Of a DNA stretch of 64,000 nt, positions 11,292 through 21,808 are shown piece after piece. Source of the DNA: Panicum virgatum (taxonomy: Eukaryota; Streptophyta; Magnoliopsida; Poales; Poaceae); the NCBI RefSeq assembly GCF_016808335.1, contig NC_053149.1, positions 34,686,087-34,750,086 on the forward strand, read 5' to 3'. The position numbers and the translations under genes were made by a program. How positions within the stretch are numbered: position 1 is the first letter of the stretch; the number at the start of each line of letters is the position of its first letter. The notes beneath the pieces are model-generated. The model had not been told where the DNA came from. It worked only from the letters and a program-made list of their open reading frames with translations, and did not search any database.

Positions 11292-11506
11292 CCCTTTTTG
11301 GTGCACACAAAATTGTGGCCTGCATAAAACATGAAGGAGAACTGGAAATCAAACTATTTGAGAATTTGGAGGAATTACGGGCATATGTTGGGGACAGAAC
11401 TGTTGAAGTGGAGATCAAAGGAACTATCCAGCGTTTCATGCTGGAGCCATCATCCAAAAGCCCTCCAGCTAGCAATCTGGTTTTTCCATTGAGCCTATCT
11501 CTATAG
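11292..11506 (+). pseudogene. 3' fragment of an F-box/DUF295 gene, split by a CACTA insertion
   Basis: The reading frame SLFGAHKIVACIKHEGELEI..YVGDRTVEVEIKGTIQRF matches residues about 400-455 of the intact gene at 54311-55705 (NLFGAKNFVAFLKHEGKMEI..YVGNKPIEVEIKGCIRRF). The likeness continues into the 3' UTR: both have CTAAAATAAA soon after the stop. The coding frame begins exactly where the CACTA terminus ends (11291), so the transposon landed in the exon. The upstream part of the gene must lie left of the window or be lost. The tail is altered (..NLVFPLSLSL) compared with ..PIWFAH. I infer a dead paralogue from a local or dispersed gene family. Confidence 0.85.
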
Positions 11507-12054
11507 TCTACAGTGATGGATGCTAAAATAAATCTGTTGTGGGTTTGGAGAAAACTATAAGAGCATTTTGAGCAGAATAAAGAGTCTTACTATGATATGA
11601 TGATATGATGTAGGAGAGCGGATGAGTTTTATTGATTGTAATGATCTGCAAATGATTGTCTTTTCTCCTATAATAGTTGATACAGCTATGCAAACTGCAT
11701 CTTGATTTGATTCTATATGCTTCATTAGCATACAGAAATTTCTTGGTTGGCCTTCTCTTCTTTGACTACATGCATGGTCAAATATGAAGAATTCGTGATC
11801 ACTTCATCAAAAAAAAAGACAGTTATGAGAAGCCACGTACAATATGAAATGACTATACACATCTTTCCTTGTTATATTGACTGGCATGATCAAATCATAC
11901 AAGCTGTAACCCTTTCCTTCTATAAGTTTCATATAAAATTATATGGCTTCATAGTTTTGATTAGGCATATCTCATGTTGTCTTCTTTTAAATTCTTCTAA
12001 ACTGAAGTTACCTTCTCGAAAAATTTCTTTGTGATCATGAAAATAACAGTGATA
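11507..12054. other. AT-rich spacer, 3' flank of the DUF295 fragment
   Basis: No gene is visible. AATAAA occurs near 11528 and 11577, plausible old poly(A) signals of the broken F-box gene. The rest is AT-rich without repeats that I can see. Confidence 0.5.
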
Positions 12055-12419
12055 CTCCCTCCGTCCAAATATTGGAGTCGACTTACGGTCGTGCGCAGTG
12101 ACCAAGGAGGGGGCGGCGGAGCCACGCTTGCAATTAATCACGGCAGCTTGGAGCTACTCAGCGGCAGGGTGGCTTGGAGCAACATGACAGCGTCGTGGTG
12201 AAGTGCAGGCTCCGCGACGGATGCTGTGCACAACGGCGGTTTGGATACTAACGGGAGGGAACGGACGGGGTATTTAAGCCAACGGAGGCATGGTGCTGAT
12301 CGCCTGGGACTAGCTGTGTGCGCTTGGGACGATGTGCAAATCGTTTCCCATGCTTAGACGTCTCCAATTCTTGGAAAAAATTTTTTGGTTAGGCGCTCCT
12401 AACATTTGGACGGAGGGAG
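12055..12419. mobile_element. Stowaway-type MITE (365 bp)
   Basis: The terminal inverted repeats CTCCCTCCGTCCAAAT (left) and ATTTGGACGGAGGGAG (right) are perfect over 16 bp. They are flanked by TA on both sides (12053-12054 and 12420-12421), as expected for Tc1/mariner-derived Stowaway elements of grasses. The interior is GC-rich with no coding capacity. It is longer than most Stowaways but within range. Confidence 0.92.
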
Positions 12420-12421
12420 TA

Positions 12422-14348
12422 TTGTCTAAGAGAAAAAGGTCGCACTAGATCAGCCATAAAAAGGAATAGGAGCTGATTAGTTATCCATTATATTTCTTTA
12501 GATATCTTTCAATCCCATTATAATTTTCATACAATCATATGTCCTATTTCTCACCTACAAATTTCATGCTGGACTGTTCGTTCCCTTTACATGATTTTCT
12601 CTAATCAAGAATGATTTAGCATTGATTTGTATGCAAATACTATATATCCCTAATGTGATACTGTCGTCTTTGGACGCCCCCATGAATTTTGCCAGATATC
12701 AAAACAAACTATATTTCCTAGGGATGGCAGAAAACTAGAAATAATCAGCTGTCAATATAGGTCATTATTAACAGTTTTTGTCTTCTGCCACCCCTTAGCT
12801 TACTCAGCATTTGCAGTTCTAGCTTTTTCACATTTCCCTGCCCCCTCTGTTCCTCACTCCATCGTCACAGCAGCCAAAATGAAATGGTGAATATTGCAGT
12901 ATGCAGTGACAAAGCAAACAGAAAAGAAGAAACAATTACAGTCTGTATAGACTATAGTATTGTGCTTTAGTTGAAAACATATTGACAGTGAACTCCTAAT
13001 GACATAAATTGTTTTGATTTTTCAACTATATGATAATGCTGTCGAAATTCATTGAGTGCTAGTTTATTTCCAATAGGTCTAAATCAAACTGAAAGCTTAA
13101 GTTATATATATTTGACTTTATCTTTATAATTGTCAGTTTTAATTCTTGGGCAAAATTACTTCGACTGAAGACCAAAATGTATGAAGTTTCAAAATTTATT
13201 GCAGTAATCAACATTATTGGAAACCTATAAGTGATCCAAATATTTGCAATTCACACCCAAGTATTCAATGCTTTCATAAAAATTAAGGTAATGTTTGAAA
13301 AAAATAAATGCTATATACTTCGAAATTCACAATTGATAACAGGTAGAAGAAGTAACATTTCTCAATTTATTTTGATGGAAACTACACTGATCAAACCTTG
13401 TACGGATTTTTCATTTGAACTTCTCAATCTGTGAAGCATTTCATGCCCTTAAGCCATGTCATCAATTATGTTATTGTTTCGAGATTCTTCAGTACTGAAC
13501 TTAAGATCATTGCTTGTACTTTATTTCATTTTGCCATGGAATGTATTGGATACTGTATTGGTTTTGAATTTTTCCTAGAAATTAGAGCTACATAAATTGG
13601 TGGTATTTTTTTGAATCATGCCTGGGGTTCGTTAGATATCGAGCTTCAAGGAAATGTACTTACCAATGTGTATACAATAATTTTATAAGTTCCCAGGAAT
13701 TCTTTGTCAGGTGATTTAAGTCCCAACCTGCAGGAAGTATGCAACGATTTGGCACTGTCTTGGAGAGAGGGAAATATTCTACAACTATTAATTGATGATT
13801 TCTATCATGGGGTCCAAATATATTATTTTCGAAGTTTGTGACTTAATTAATCGCCAGAAACTTGAACATGCTTTTCCATTGGACCATATTGACCTGACAA
13901 TTGCAATACTGTATCTTTAGCTTAGCCATTGGAATTGTTATTTTCTGAAATGGAATGTATATGTTTTCCGACACTGTTCTCAAATCAAATAATTTCCTCC
14001 ACCTGATTGTGTAAAATCTTGATTATTATATGTCTGGATACTTGATCTGTAATATGAAGCAATTGAAAATAAGGTTTCTGAAATTCTGTTTCTGGACAAC
14101 TTATATATATAAGGTTCTTGTGGAATACTGATCAGGCACTCAAAGTTAAATAACTGAATGTTAATTGTGCATTTTCAGTTAGTTCTTCACCTAAGAATAT
14201 TTTAGTTAGTTCAGTGTTTGTATTTTTATCATCTTCTGTTTTGGGAGAGTTTGTTTCCCCCCTGGTATATCACAGGTTATTCCACATAGTGCATTCCTAA
14301 TGCAAAATTCCTGCATATGATGCACGATTAATTGCTGGTCTTCAACGC
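12422..14348. other. AT-rich intergenic DNA
   Basis: I see no open frame with protein character, no repeat array and no RNA gene in this stretch. It is uniformly AT-rich. Confidence 0.5.
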
Positions 14349-14405
14349 CAGGCAGAAGAATATGTTGAACATTTATTCTTCCATTGCCCTTTGTTTAGGC
14401 TTGAT
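14349..14405 (+). pseudogene. remnant of a LINE-type reverse-transcriptase zinc-binding motif
   Basis: The frame reads QAEEYVEHLFFHCPLF. The pattern (acid)-x-V-E-H-L-F-F-H-C-P is the signature of the zf-RVT domain found at the end of plant LINE-like reverse transcriptases. Flanking sequence no longer encodes related protein, so this is a short relic at best. Confidence 0.4.
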
Positions 14406-14767
14406 GCAATGCCAATGGACTACAAGTATGCATACTTGTGCTATATATTAGTACCAATTTAAAATTCACCTGTCGTTCTTGCATGCAGATCATCTTGATG
14501 AAGTGAAGCATTTGGATAGTGCGAAATGGTAGGATTTTCAAACAAGTGGGACCTTCTGTGGGAGCATGCAAGCTCAGTTCAAATATGAATCCGCCTTAGT
14601 TATCAATTGCATGAAATCAAGATGCCTTTCAGAAATTAATATCCGGGTTAATTTACACTTCTATGGTCACCCCCACTTTTATTTTCATAAATATCAATAT
14701 CCAGTTAGATTACGATGGAGACATATTGTCTGTATAGCCACTACCATACAGCAGGAAATATTTTAAT

Positions 14768-15275
14768 CACTACCGGAAACCGCGAGTTCGCCGTGTGCCT
14801 CAATGTTTGCCGTGTGCTTTTCCTCGGGCACACGGTGAACAGAACTTTTGCCGTGAGCCGAGAACTAAACACACGGCGAACAGAAAGCACACGGCGAATC
14901 GAGACTTCGCCGTGTGCACAAGGCCCGGCACACGGCGAATCAAGACTTCGCCGTGTGCCCATCAGACAGCCCACGGCGAAATGGGCTCCACGTTAACGGC
15001 CGTTCGCTGCAGCTCAATGCCGTCAGCATTCGCCGTGTGCCCACAGCCCAGCACACGGCGAACCTTCATCTTTGCCGTGTGCCCTGGGGAAGCACACGAC
15101 GAAGTCATGGCCCCGTTAACCGATATCAAACGGCCGTGGACGTCGTCGCCTTTGTCGTGTGCTGGAGTTAGGCACACGGTAAACGTAAGGGTTTGTCGTG
15201 TGCTGCTTCTAGGCACACGACAAAGAAGAATGTTCACCATGTGCTGAGCCTTTTGCACACGGCAAAATAAAAGGA
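14768..15275. repeat. left terminal and subterminal repeat zone of the outer CACTA
   Basis: More than a dozen copies of TTCGCCGTGTGCC or its complement GGCACACGGCGAA, in both orientations and with slight variants (TTTGCCGTGTGC), follow the terminus. In En/Spm elements such motifs bind the element's own second protein (TNPA-like) and are needed for excision. Confidence 0.9.
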
Positions 15276-15823
15276 ACCGGTCGAATCCTCCAAGCAAGGC
15301 CATGAATACAAATATTATGGATAATCGTTTACAAATTATATGAAATCGAAATGTGAACTAAAAATTATGAAAATTGTCATGAACTCATGTCATCATGTAT
15401 CGAGTCTCTAGTAAAAATTTGGTTGGATTATTCACTTGTTTCACAAACGCTGCTTATAAACTGTTGTTTCTCCGCAAAAGATCCATATACCTTAAAAGGT
15501 TTTAGTTACGTGTGTATGTGTAACGATTTGTAAGTAATAATTTGGATTCTAAACTATTTCTATGAGTAACACACCACATAATAGTAGTTCATGTGCAATT
15601 ATGATATTTTTCTAAATTTGTTTGCCCTTTTTTGATTTTTTAGTACTATTAGAATTAAAGTGGAAATATTCAAATTGAGATAAACATGCATAAAAAATAC
15701 AAAATTTTGAAATAAGCACTTCATATGATATGTTTATTTAATTTAATAATACTTTGCAATGTATATTTCGTTAAATTTAGTGAAACATGTTTGGAAAACA
15801 AAATGTGGACAAAATAAATTAGG
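15276..15823. other. AT-rich internal spacer of the outer CACTA
   Basis: No gene or repeat is visible. The stretch separates the two blocks of subterminal motif. Confidence 0.55.
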
Positions 15824-16082
15824 TTTGCCGTGTGCCATAATCTAGGCACACGGCAAATCGCTGATATTACATGTAATTTCTATTTTTGTAAAAGAATCAT
15901 CTGAAATTGAAAATTAAAAAATGTTCGCCGTGTGCCCTATATATGGCACACGGCGAAATAGTGTCTTCGCCGTGTGTCTAGGTCCAGGGCACACGGCGAC
16001 CTCCTAAGTTCGCCATGTGTCCTAGATCTGGCACACGGCGAAATGTTCACCGTGTGTCCTGCATCTGGCACACGGCGAACTT
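15824..16082. repeat. second block of CACTA subterminal motif, arranged as hairpin units
   Basis: Five successive units each consist of a motif copy, a 6-12 base gap and the inverted copy (for example GTTCGCCGTGTGCC, then GGCACACGGCGAA, at about 15922-15958). Every unit can fold into a 12-13 bp stem. Confidence 0.85.
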
Positions 16083-16420
16083 TGCAACACTTAGCCGTTA
16101 GCTCTGGTACATCACTCTCTCGCTCTCTCACTCTCTCACGCCGGCCCGTCCCGTCCCGACGCCGGCTCGCCCCGGCTCCTGCCCCGCCCCGACGCCGGCC
16201 CGGCCCGTCCCCGCGCCCCGCCGCCGCCCCTGCGCGCCGGCCCGGCCCCGCCCCGCAGCCGCCGTCCCGCAGCTGGCCCGCCGCCCCTGCGCAGCAGCGC
16301 GGCCCCGCCCGCCCCGCCCCGGTGCCGCCCCGCCGCCGCGGCCCTGCTCCGGCCCCGCCTCGCCGGCGCGGCCCCGGCCCGCCCCGGCACCGCCCCGCCG
16401 CCGCGGCCCTGCTCCGGCCC
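16083..16420. other. C-rich low-complexity tract of the outer CACTA (continues at 30131)
   Basis: After a CTCTCTCACTCTC run, the + strand is almost only C and G, made of CCCGCCCCGG-like words. The same kind of sequence continues at 30131-30345 on the other side of the LTR element, so the original tract was about 500 bp. The open frames here have extreme Pro/Arg/Ala composition and are not genes. It probably represents the 5' leader/promoter zone of the CACTA genes. Confidence 0.65.
16416..16420. repeat. target-site duplication GGCCC (left copy)
   Basis: GGCCC directly precedes the LTR at 16421 and is repeated directly after the other LTR at 30126-30130. Confidence 0.9.
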
Positions 16421-18682
16421 TGAAGCGTCCCCTCATAAGAGAAGACTTAAATGTGATACAAAGCACCAGTCCCAGGAGGCTGATGCCACATTTATTACAT
16501 CAGATGGTTCAAAACCGTACAAACCTTAGAGGACACTCGATACAGATGATAATAATAATTAACCAAGCTACAACGTAACACCAGACCGCAAACCACATAG
16601 GGTCTACCACGGGCTCAGAGTATTGCGACAGCGGAGGCATCTCGACAGGGCCGGTACCACAGGCAAGGTTGGGTGTAGAACGATAACCCTACTCGGCGTC
16701 GTCCGGTATGAAGTCTGGGTCTTCTTCTGTAAAAAGCAAGAGTGGGGTGAGTACAAACGTACTCAGCAAGTCCAACCACACCCGCGGAGGGGTTATAATA
16801 GAATAATATGCATGGATAAATCAAGGATAAGGTTACGGTTTAATTTGCAGAAAAATGACATTTTATGCAGGGGTTTATTTTACGGAAAACCTTTTTAGAA
16901 ATCAGTTTTTGCAGTAACACAGAGTCCAGGTTTTAAACTGCTACCGGACTCCCCGTCCGTCGTAGCACACGGCACAACTACCGGACACAATTCCAAAACA
17001 ACTCACACCAGCCCAACCCAATGAAACACTAGTTATGTGACCACACCATAACTCGCCCAATACCGTGGGCACGAACTATTCGAATAGATTCTTAACTCTG
17101 CAGAGGTGTGCAACTTTACCCACAAGTAGGATACCACAACTCGAACACCGTCGTGTCGGTGTAGATCCCAACATAGCCATTACCCACCATAGCTAAGCCT
17201 GACTAGCCATCACGGGATGTACCAAGGGGGTCATCGACCGTTCACTTTGGTATAACCGGGCATAAGTCACTCGGGGCTTATCCCTTTTCCTTAGTCACCC
17301 GTTGCTCTCAGCTCTCCTGATGGCTACCACACCAACTAGTGGGATTTATGCTACGCCGTTGCCCATTCAACGGTCGAGTGGTTTGCACGATAGTGGAGTT
17401 AGGTGAGATGACACACCAACTCGGTCCTTAGTCACGACAAGATGGATATCTCCCTTCTTTGCCCTGCCACACAGGCATAAGCACACCAATCGGCAATTCA
17501 CACAGAAATGCCGTCCATCCCGTCCATACTCATCCTTTGAAAATCCACATTTTATCCCTTCCCACACACACGCATTTTCTTTATAAAAACAAGTTGTAAT
17601 GAGTATGAGGTCCTAAGCGTTCTAGCAGCGATTAACGTCCAAACAGAATCAGACATTAATCTAGGTGGTCAAGGATTGGTTATAACAAATCAAGGGGTGG
17701 CTATCCAACCGTGTTTTCATGCAAGCAAAACATATGCAACTTTATAAAACAGGCCATTGGGTTGTGTTCATAAAAACTAGGACAGAAACATGCATCAAAG
17801 GATGGGATTGAACTTGCCGTCTTCGTAGCCTTCGGGAAAGTCCTGTCCTTCGGGCTCGGGGTCGTGGAACTGATCCTCATTCCCTTGCTCGCAGTACTGC
17901 TCGATGGCGGGCTCTCCTTCGTTCACTCCGCGGTCTACAACACACACAAACAAGCGTCCAATCAATACAAAGATTCATCGTTGAGCTCGAATCGGGGACA
18001 CATAAAATATGGAGATAGAAGTGGCATTTTTTTGAGTGGTTTCTTAATGGCACGGCTGAAGTTGAGTTATAACAGGCATGGTAAAGTTTCGGGTCGAGCA
18101 GAGTTTGTTTGGTACATAAAATGATAGGGCAACGAGGTGGTTAGGGTTCAGTCAGTAGTTCAGGGACTTGTTTGTAAATTTTTCTGGGATAGAAAGGGCC
18201 TGGTTATAATTCCTAAGAATATTTGGGCTTATTAGAATGGTGTAGGGGTCTGGTTATTATTAAGTTTAAATAACGGAGGGTTTGTTTGTAAAATACGAGA
18301 ACAGGGAGGGTGTTTTTAGAAAAAGGGTTATAATGGAAAAGGGTCTGTAATAGAATGGGAGGAGAGGGAGGGCCTAAACGCAAAACAGCCACCCATCCCC
18401 TTCCTCCCATCGCAGAACAGGGGAGGGGCGTCGGCTCGCCGGCGCCGGCCCGATTCGGGCAGCCTGGGCGACGGCGGCGACCGGGGAGAGAGGGGGAAGG
18501 GAGAGGGGAGGGAGGAGCTCCGATTCCCCTACCTAGCTCGGGCTATGGTGGAGCGAGGCGGCGGCTTCACGAGGGCAGGTGGCGGCGGCGCTAGGCAGCT
18601 CTGGCGGCGGTGCTAGGGAAGCAGGGAAGGGTGCTGGGGGTGGCTGCCGGGATTGGGGAGCGACGGCGACACCGTGGGGGCC

Positions 18683-18690
18683 CTTTTATA
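18683..18690 (-). promoter_or_regulatory. TATA box in the 3' LTR
   Basis: The - strand reads AGCTATAAAAGGGCCC. The copy in the 5' LTR is at 28986-28993 and would be the one driving the element's RNA. Confidence 0.65.
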
Positions 18691-19377
18691 GCTGGATTAG
18701 GTCGGTGGTGCGGCGGGGTAGGTGGCCGGCGTCGCAAGTTCTGCGGCGGCCATTAATGGCGTGCCTGTGTCGCGACGCGGCGTGCGGCGAGGGTGTGGGC
18801 GCCGAGGCCATCGTCGAGCATGTGGGGGAGTGCTGTTGGGCACAGCGGTGGCGCGAGTGGCGAGGTAGGGCACGGCGAGCGGCGCGGCGGGCGCACATGG
18901 GCGCGTGCGGGCTGAGCAGGGCCGGGGCGAGGTGCCAGTGGCGGGCGGTGATGGCGGGGCGGTGATGGTGGGGCACTGGTCAGGCGGCCGCGTCGTGGCG
19001 CGCGGGGCAAGGGCGGTGCGGCGCGTGCGCGCGAGCGGCGCTGGGGCCAGTGGCGTGCGCGGGGCAGGGGCAGCGCCAGCGGCGGCTTTGGTGCAGCGGG
19101 CACGCGCGGCCAGGCGACGCAGCGCTGGTGCGCGTGCGGCCAGGCAGCGTGCGTGGCGTGGTGGAGGTGGCCGGGGTGCGGGGCGCGCGCGCGTGTGCGA
19201 CGGCGTGCGCCGCTCGGTGTGCCGCGGTGCGGCGAGCGCGTGCGGGTGCGCGCGGGTGCGCACGCGTGGGCGTGCGTGGGGAGCGGCGTGTGCGCGCGGG
19301 GAGTGAGTGGAACGTGAGCGGGCGGGCGGCGTCGCGGCCAGGGAGGGCCGGGGCAGGCCGGAGAGGGAGCAGGGAGT

Positions 19378-19521
19378 GAGGGGAGGGGGAAGAAAGGAAG
19401 GAGGGAGGGAGAGAAAGGAAAAAGAGAAAAGGGAAAAGAAAAAGAAGAAATGGGAAAAAGGAAAAAGAAATAGAGGGAAAGAAAATGGGAGGGAGGGAAA
19501 AGAAAAAGAAGGGAGGGGAGG
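19378..19521 (+). repeat. long purine-only tract in LTR U3
   Basis: 144 bases of A and G on the + strand, interrupted by only three T (19451, 19471, 19486). The copy in the other LTR is at 29681-29823, one A shorter. Such tracts can form triplex DNA. Confidence 0.85.
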
Positions 19522-19823
19522 CAGTGCGCGCCAGCGGCGATCGCGGCCGCGGTCGGCCACGCGCGGCGTGCGGGCCGCGGAAGGTGGGGCACGCGGTCGG
19601 CGGGAAGAGAGGAAAAAGGAGAGGGGAAAAAGAGGGGGTGGGATTCGCGGTGGCCGGTTACGACGCGTTGCGTTTGATGGGAAAGGATGGGACGCGGATT
19701 GAAATCGGATGTCGGGTTGTTCGGGAGAGGTTCTGGGAATTAAGGTTCAGGGTTTGAGTCGAGCTCAACGACAAAAACAACTTTAGCGCATGATTTATTT
19801 TGGTGAGTTTTTGGGATGTTACA

Positions 19824-19836
19824 AACCTACCCCACT
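19824..19836 (-). other. polypurine tract (plus-strand primer) of the Tekay-like element
   Basis: The - strand reads AAGTGGGGTAGGTT directly before the LTR start TGTAACATCC. Its position and composition fit the usual second-strand primer. Confidence 0.75.
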
Positions 19837-19864
19837 TAAAATGAATCTCGTCCTCGAGATTCGG

Positions 19865-21253
19865 CTAATTCCTAAACAGGTGGGGAAACTCCTTCGTTAG
19901 AGCGTCTTCGCGTTCCCAGGTGGCTTCTTTCACTCCATGTCTGCTCCACTGAACTCTGCAAATCCGTACTTCGGAGTTTCTTGTTCTCCTAGTGACAGTG
20001 TCTAGAATCTTGACCGGAACTTCCTGATATCGTAGGTCTGGCTGTAGATCTATCGTTTCTACTGGCACATGCTCTGCCTCGGGTACCCTCAAACATCTTC
20101 TAAGCTGCGAGACGTGGAAGACTGGATGTATATCGAACATTTCTTCTGGTAGGTGTAAACGGTATGCTACTGCTCCAACTTTCTTCAGAACTCGGTATGG
20201 TCCAATGTACCGAGGGGCCAACTTTCCTTGTACCTGAAATCTTCGGGTTCCTCGAATGGGTGATACCTTGAGATACACGAAATCTCCTAGGTTGAAGCTT
20301 ATTTCTCGTCTTTTCTTGTCGGCGTAACTCTTCTGTCGGGACTGGGCTGCTTTCAGCTTTTCTCTAATCTCGGCAACTCTTTCTTCTGCTTCCTTTATGA
20401 GTGCGGGTCCGACTAGAGCACGTTCTCCAACTTCTGACCACATCAGAGGGGTTCTGCATTTCCTTCCGTAGAGAGCCTCGAACGGCGACATGCCCAAGCT
20501 TGCTTGGTACCCGTTGTTGTATGAGAACTCGGCATAGGGTAGACTCTGTTCCCAATCCTTGCCATAGGTGAGAACACATGCTCTCAACATATCTTCCATA
20601 ATCTGATTCACTCTTTCTGTCTGACCATCTGTCTGTGGGTGATAAGCGGAGCTAAAGTCCAGCTTGGTGCCCATGGCTTTATGCAAGCTTTTCCAAAATC
20701 TAGATGTGAACTGGGTCCCTCTATCTGAAACAATTCGACTGGGCACACCATGCAGCTTCACTATATTCTCCACATAGAGCTTGGCTAGCTTCTCTCCGCC
20801 GTAGTTGGTCCGTACGGGTATGAAGTGAGCCGCTTTAGTGAGTCGATCCACTATTACCCATATGGAATCATGTCCCTTCTGGGTTCTGGGCAGCCCTACC
20901 ACAAAATCCATTCCTACTTCATCCCATTTCCAAATCGGAATGGGTAGGGGTTGCAACAATCCTGCCGGCTTCTGGTGTTCCGCTTTGATTCTATGGCAAG
21001 TATCGCAATGGGCGACGAATCGTGCAATATCTGCCTTCATCCCTTTCCACCAATATTTCTGTTTTAAGTCCATATACATTTTAGTGGATCCTGGGTGAAG
21101 GGAGTAGGCCGAGTTGTGGGCTTCATCCATGATTGTTTGCCTGAAATCCCCTTTCTGGGGCACACAAATTCTATCTTTATACCACAACGTTCCCCTATTA
21201 TCCACTCTAAAGTCTGGTGCCTTATTTTCTCCGGTCTGCCTCCGGATTTCCAT
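19865..21253 (-). CDS. integrase plus chromodomain-like tail (462 codons)
   Basis: The zinc-binding H-H-C-C segment (HNSAYSLHPG and CDTCHRIKAEH) leads into the integrase core. The three acids are in place: GMDFVVGLP, VSDRGTQFTSRF, and DGQTERVNQIMED. The GPY/F module (APRYIGPYRVLKKVG) follows near residue 350. The C-terminus (VPVKILDTVTRRTRNSEVRICRVQW..ATWERED) has the outline of a chromodomain, which in chromoviruses directs insertion to marked chromatin. The piece itself looks undamaged, but the upstream TGA at 21284-21286 separates it from the rest. Confidence 0.93.
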   Translation of the reverse strand: MEIRRQTGENKAPDFRVDNRGTLWYKDRICVPQKGDFRQTIMDEAHNSAYSLHPGSTKMYMDLKQKYWWKGMKADIARFVAHCDTCHRIKAEHQKPAGLLQPLPIPIWKWDEVGMDFVVGLPRTQKGHDSIWVIVDRLTKAAHFIPVRTNYGGEKLAKLYVENIVKLHGVPSRIVSDRGTQFTSRFWKSLHKAMGTKLDFSSAYHPQTDGQTERVNQIMEDMLRACVLTYGKDWEQSLPYAEFSYNNGYQASLGMSPFEALYGRKCRTPLMWSEVGERALVGPALIKEAEERVAEIREKLKAAQSRQKSYADKKRREISFNLGDFVYLKVSPIRGTRRFQVQGKLAPRYIGPYRVLKKVGAVAYRLHLPEEMFDIHPVFHVSQLRRCLRVPEAEHVPVETIDLQPDLRYQEVPVKILDTVTRRTRNSEVRICRVQWSRHGVKEATWEREDALTKEFPHLFRN

Positions 21254-21286
21254 CAGTCCCTTGTCCGCTCTCTGGGCTTTCCTGAT

Positions 21287-21805
21287 TCATTCTTCTAGAG
21301 TGGATTGAACGTTCAGCACTTGGCTGGAGCCTCGAGGGACAATGTGCACGTTTAATCGCGCCATTTCCTCTTGTAAATGGTCATTCTTGGGCCCATAGGA
21401 TTTCCGACTCAAGGCATCAGCTACTACATTTGCCTTTCCCGGGTGGTAATGAATTTCCAAATTATAATCCTTGACTAATTCTAGCCATCTTCTCTGCCTC
21501 AGATTTAAGTCCGGTTGGCTGAAGATATACTTCAGACTTTTATGATCGGTAAAGATTTCGCACTTATTTCCAATTAAATAATGCCTCCAAATCTTAAGTG
21601 CGTGCACTACGGCTGCAAGTTCCAAATCATGAGTTGGGTAGTTTTGCTCATGGGTCCTGAGCTGACGGGAAGCATATGCAACGACTTTCCCATCTTGCAT
21701 CAGCACACAACCCAATCCTTGTCGGGACGCATCACAATAGATGACAAAATCCCGATGAATATCCGGCAGGGTTAGCACTGGGGCTGTCGTCAATCTTTGC
21801 TTCAA
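21287..21805 (-). CDS. RNase H portion of pol (open piece between two stops)
   Basis: [20 protein letters not shown] is followed by [20 protein letters not shown] (catalytic D of the RNase H fold), [22 protein letters not shown] (catalytic E), [17 protein letters not shown] (catalytic D) and [18 protein letters not shown]. This is the RT-linked RNase H that removes template RNA. It is bounded by in-frame TAG on the N side and TGA on the C side. Confidence 0.92.
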   Translation of the reverse strand: MKQRLTTAPVLTLPDIHRDFVIYCDASRQGLGCVLMQDGKVVAYASRQLRTHEQNYPTHDLELAAVVHALKIWRHYLIGNKCEIFTDHKSLKYIFSQPDLNLRQRRWLELVKDYNLEIHYHPGKANVVADALSRKSYGPKNDHLQEEMARLNVHIVPRGSSQVLNVQSTLEE

Positions 21806-21808
21806 CTC

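Larger units (their letters stand above)
16421..19823 (-). repeat. 3' LTR of the Tekay-like element (3,403 bp)
   Basis: On the - strand it starts TGTAACATCCCAAAAA (19823) and ends ..GGGGACGCTTCA (16421). A TATA box (TATAAAAG on the - strand) lies at 18683-18690, giving a U3 of roughly 1.15 kb. U3 includes a 144-base purine tract (+ strand 19378-19521). Long open frames on both strands at 18355-19702 come from GC-rich low complexity and are not genes. Confidence 0.95.

Noticed and set aside
14795..15303. Open frames on both strands rich in HTAN, AVC and RRVP repeats
   Set aside because: They are translations of the CACTA subterminal motif CCGTGTGCC/GGCACACGGCGAA, not genes.
14768..16082. A CRISPR-like array of short repeats with spacers
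   Set aside because: The repeats are in both orientations at irregular spacing, next to a CACTA terminus, in plant DNA.
15937..16466. Pro/Arg/Ala-rich frames of up to 149 codons
   Set aside because: They arise from the C/G low-complexity tract; all frames are open for compositional reasons.
18355..19757. Long frames (up to 287 codons) on both strands, repeated at 28658-30059
   Set aside because: They lie inside the two LTR copies, in GC-rich and purine-only sequence. They differ between LTRs by indels and show no domains.
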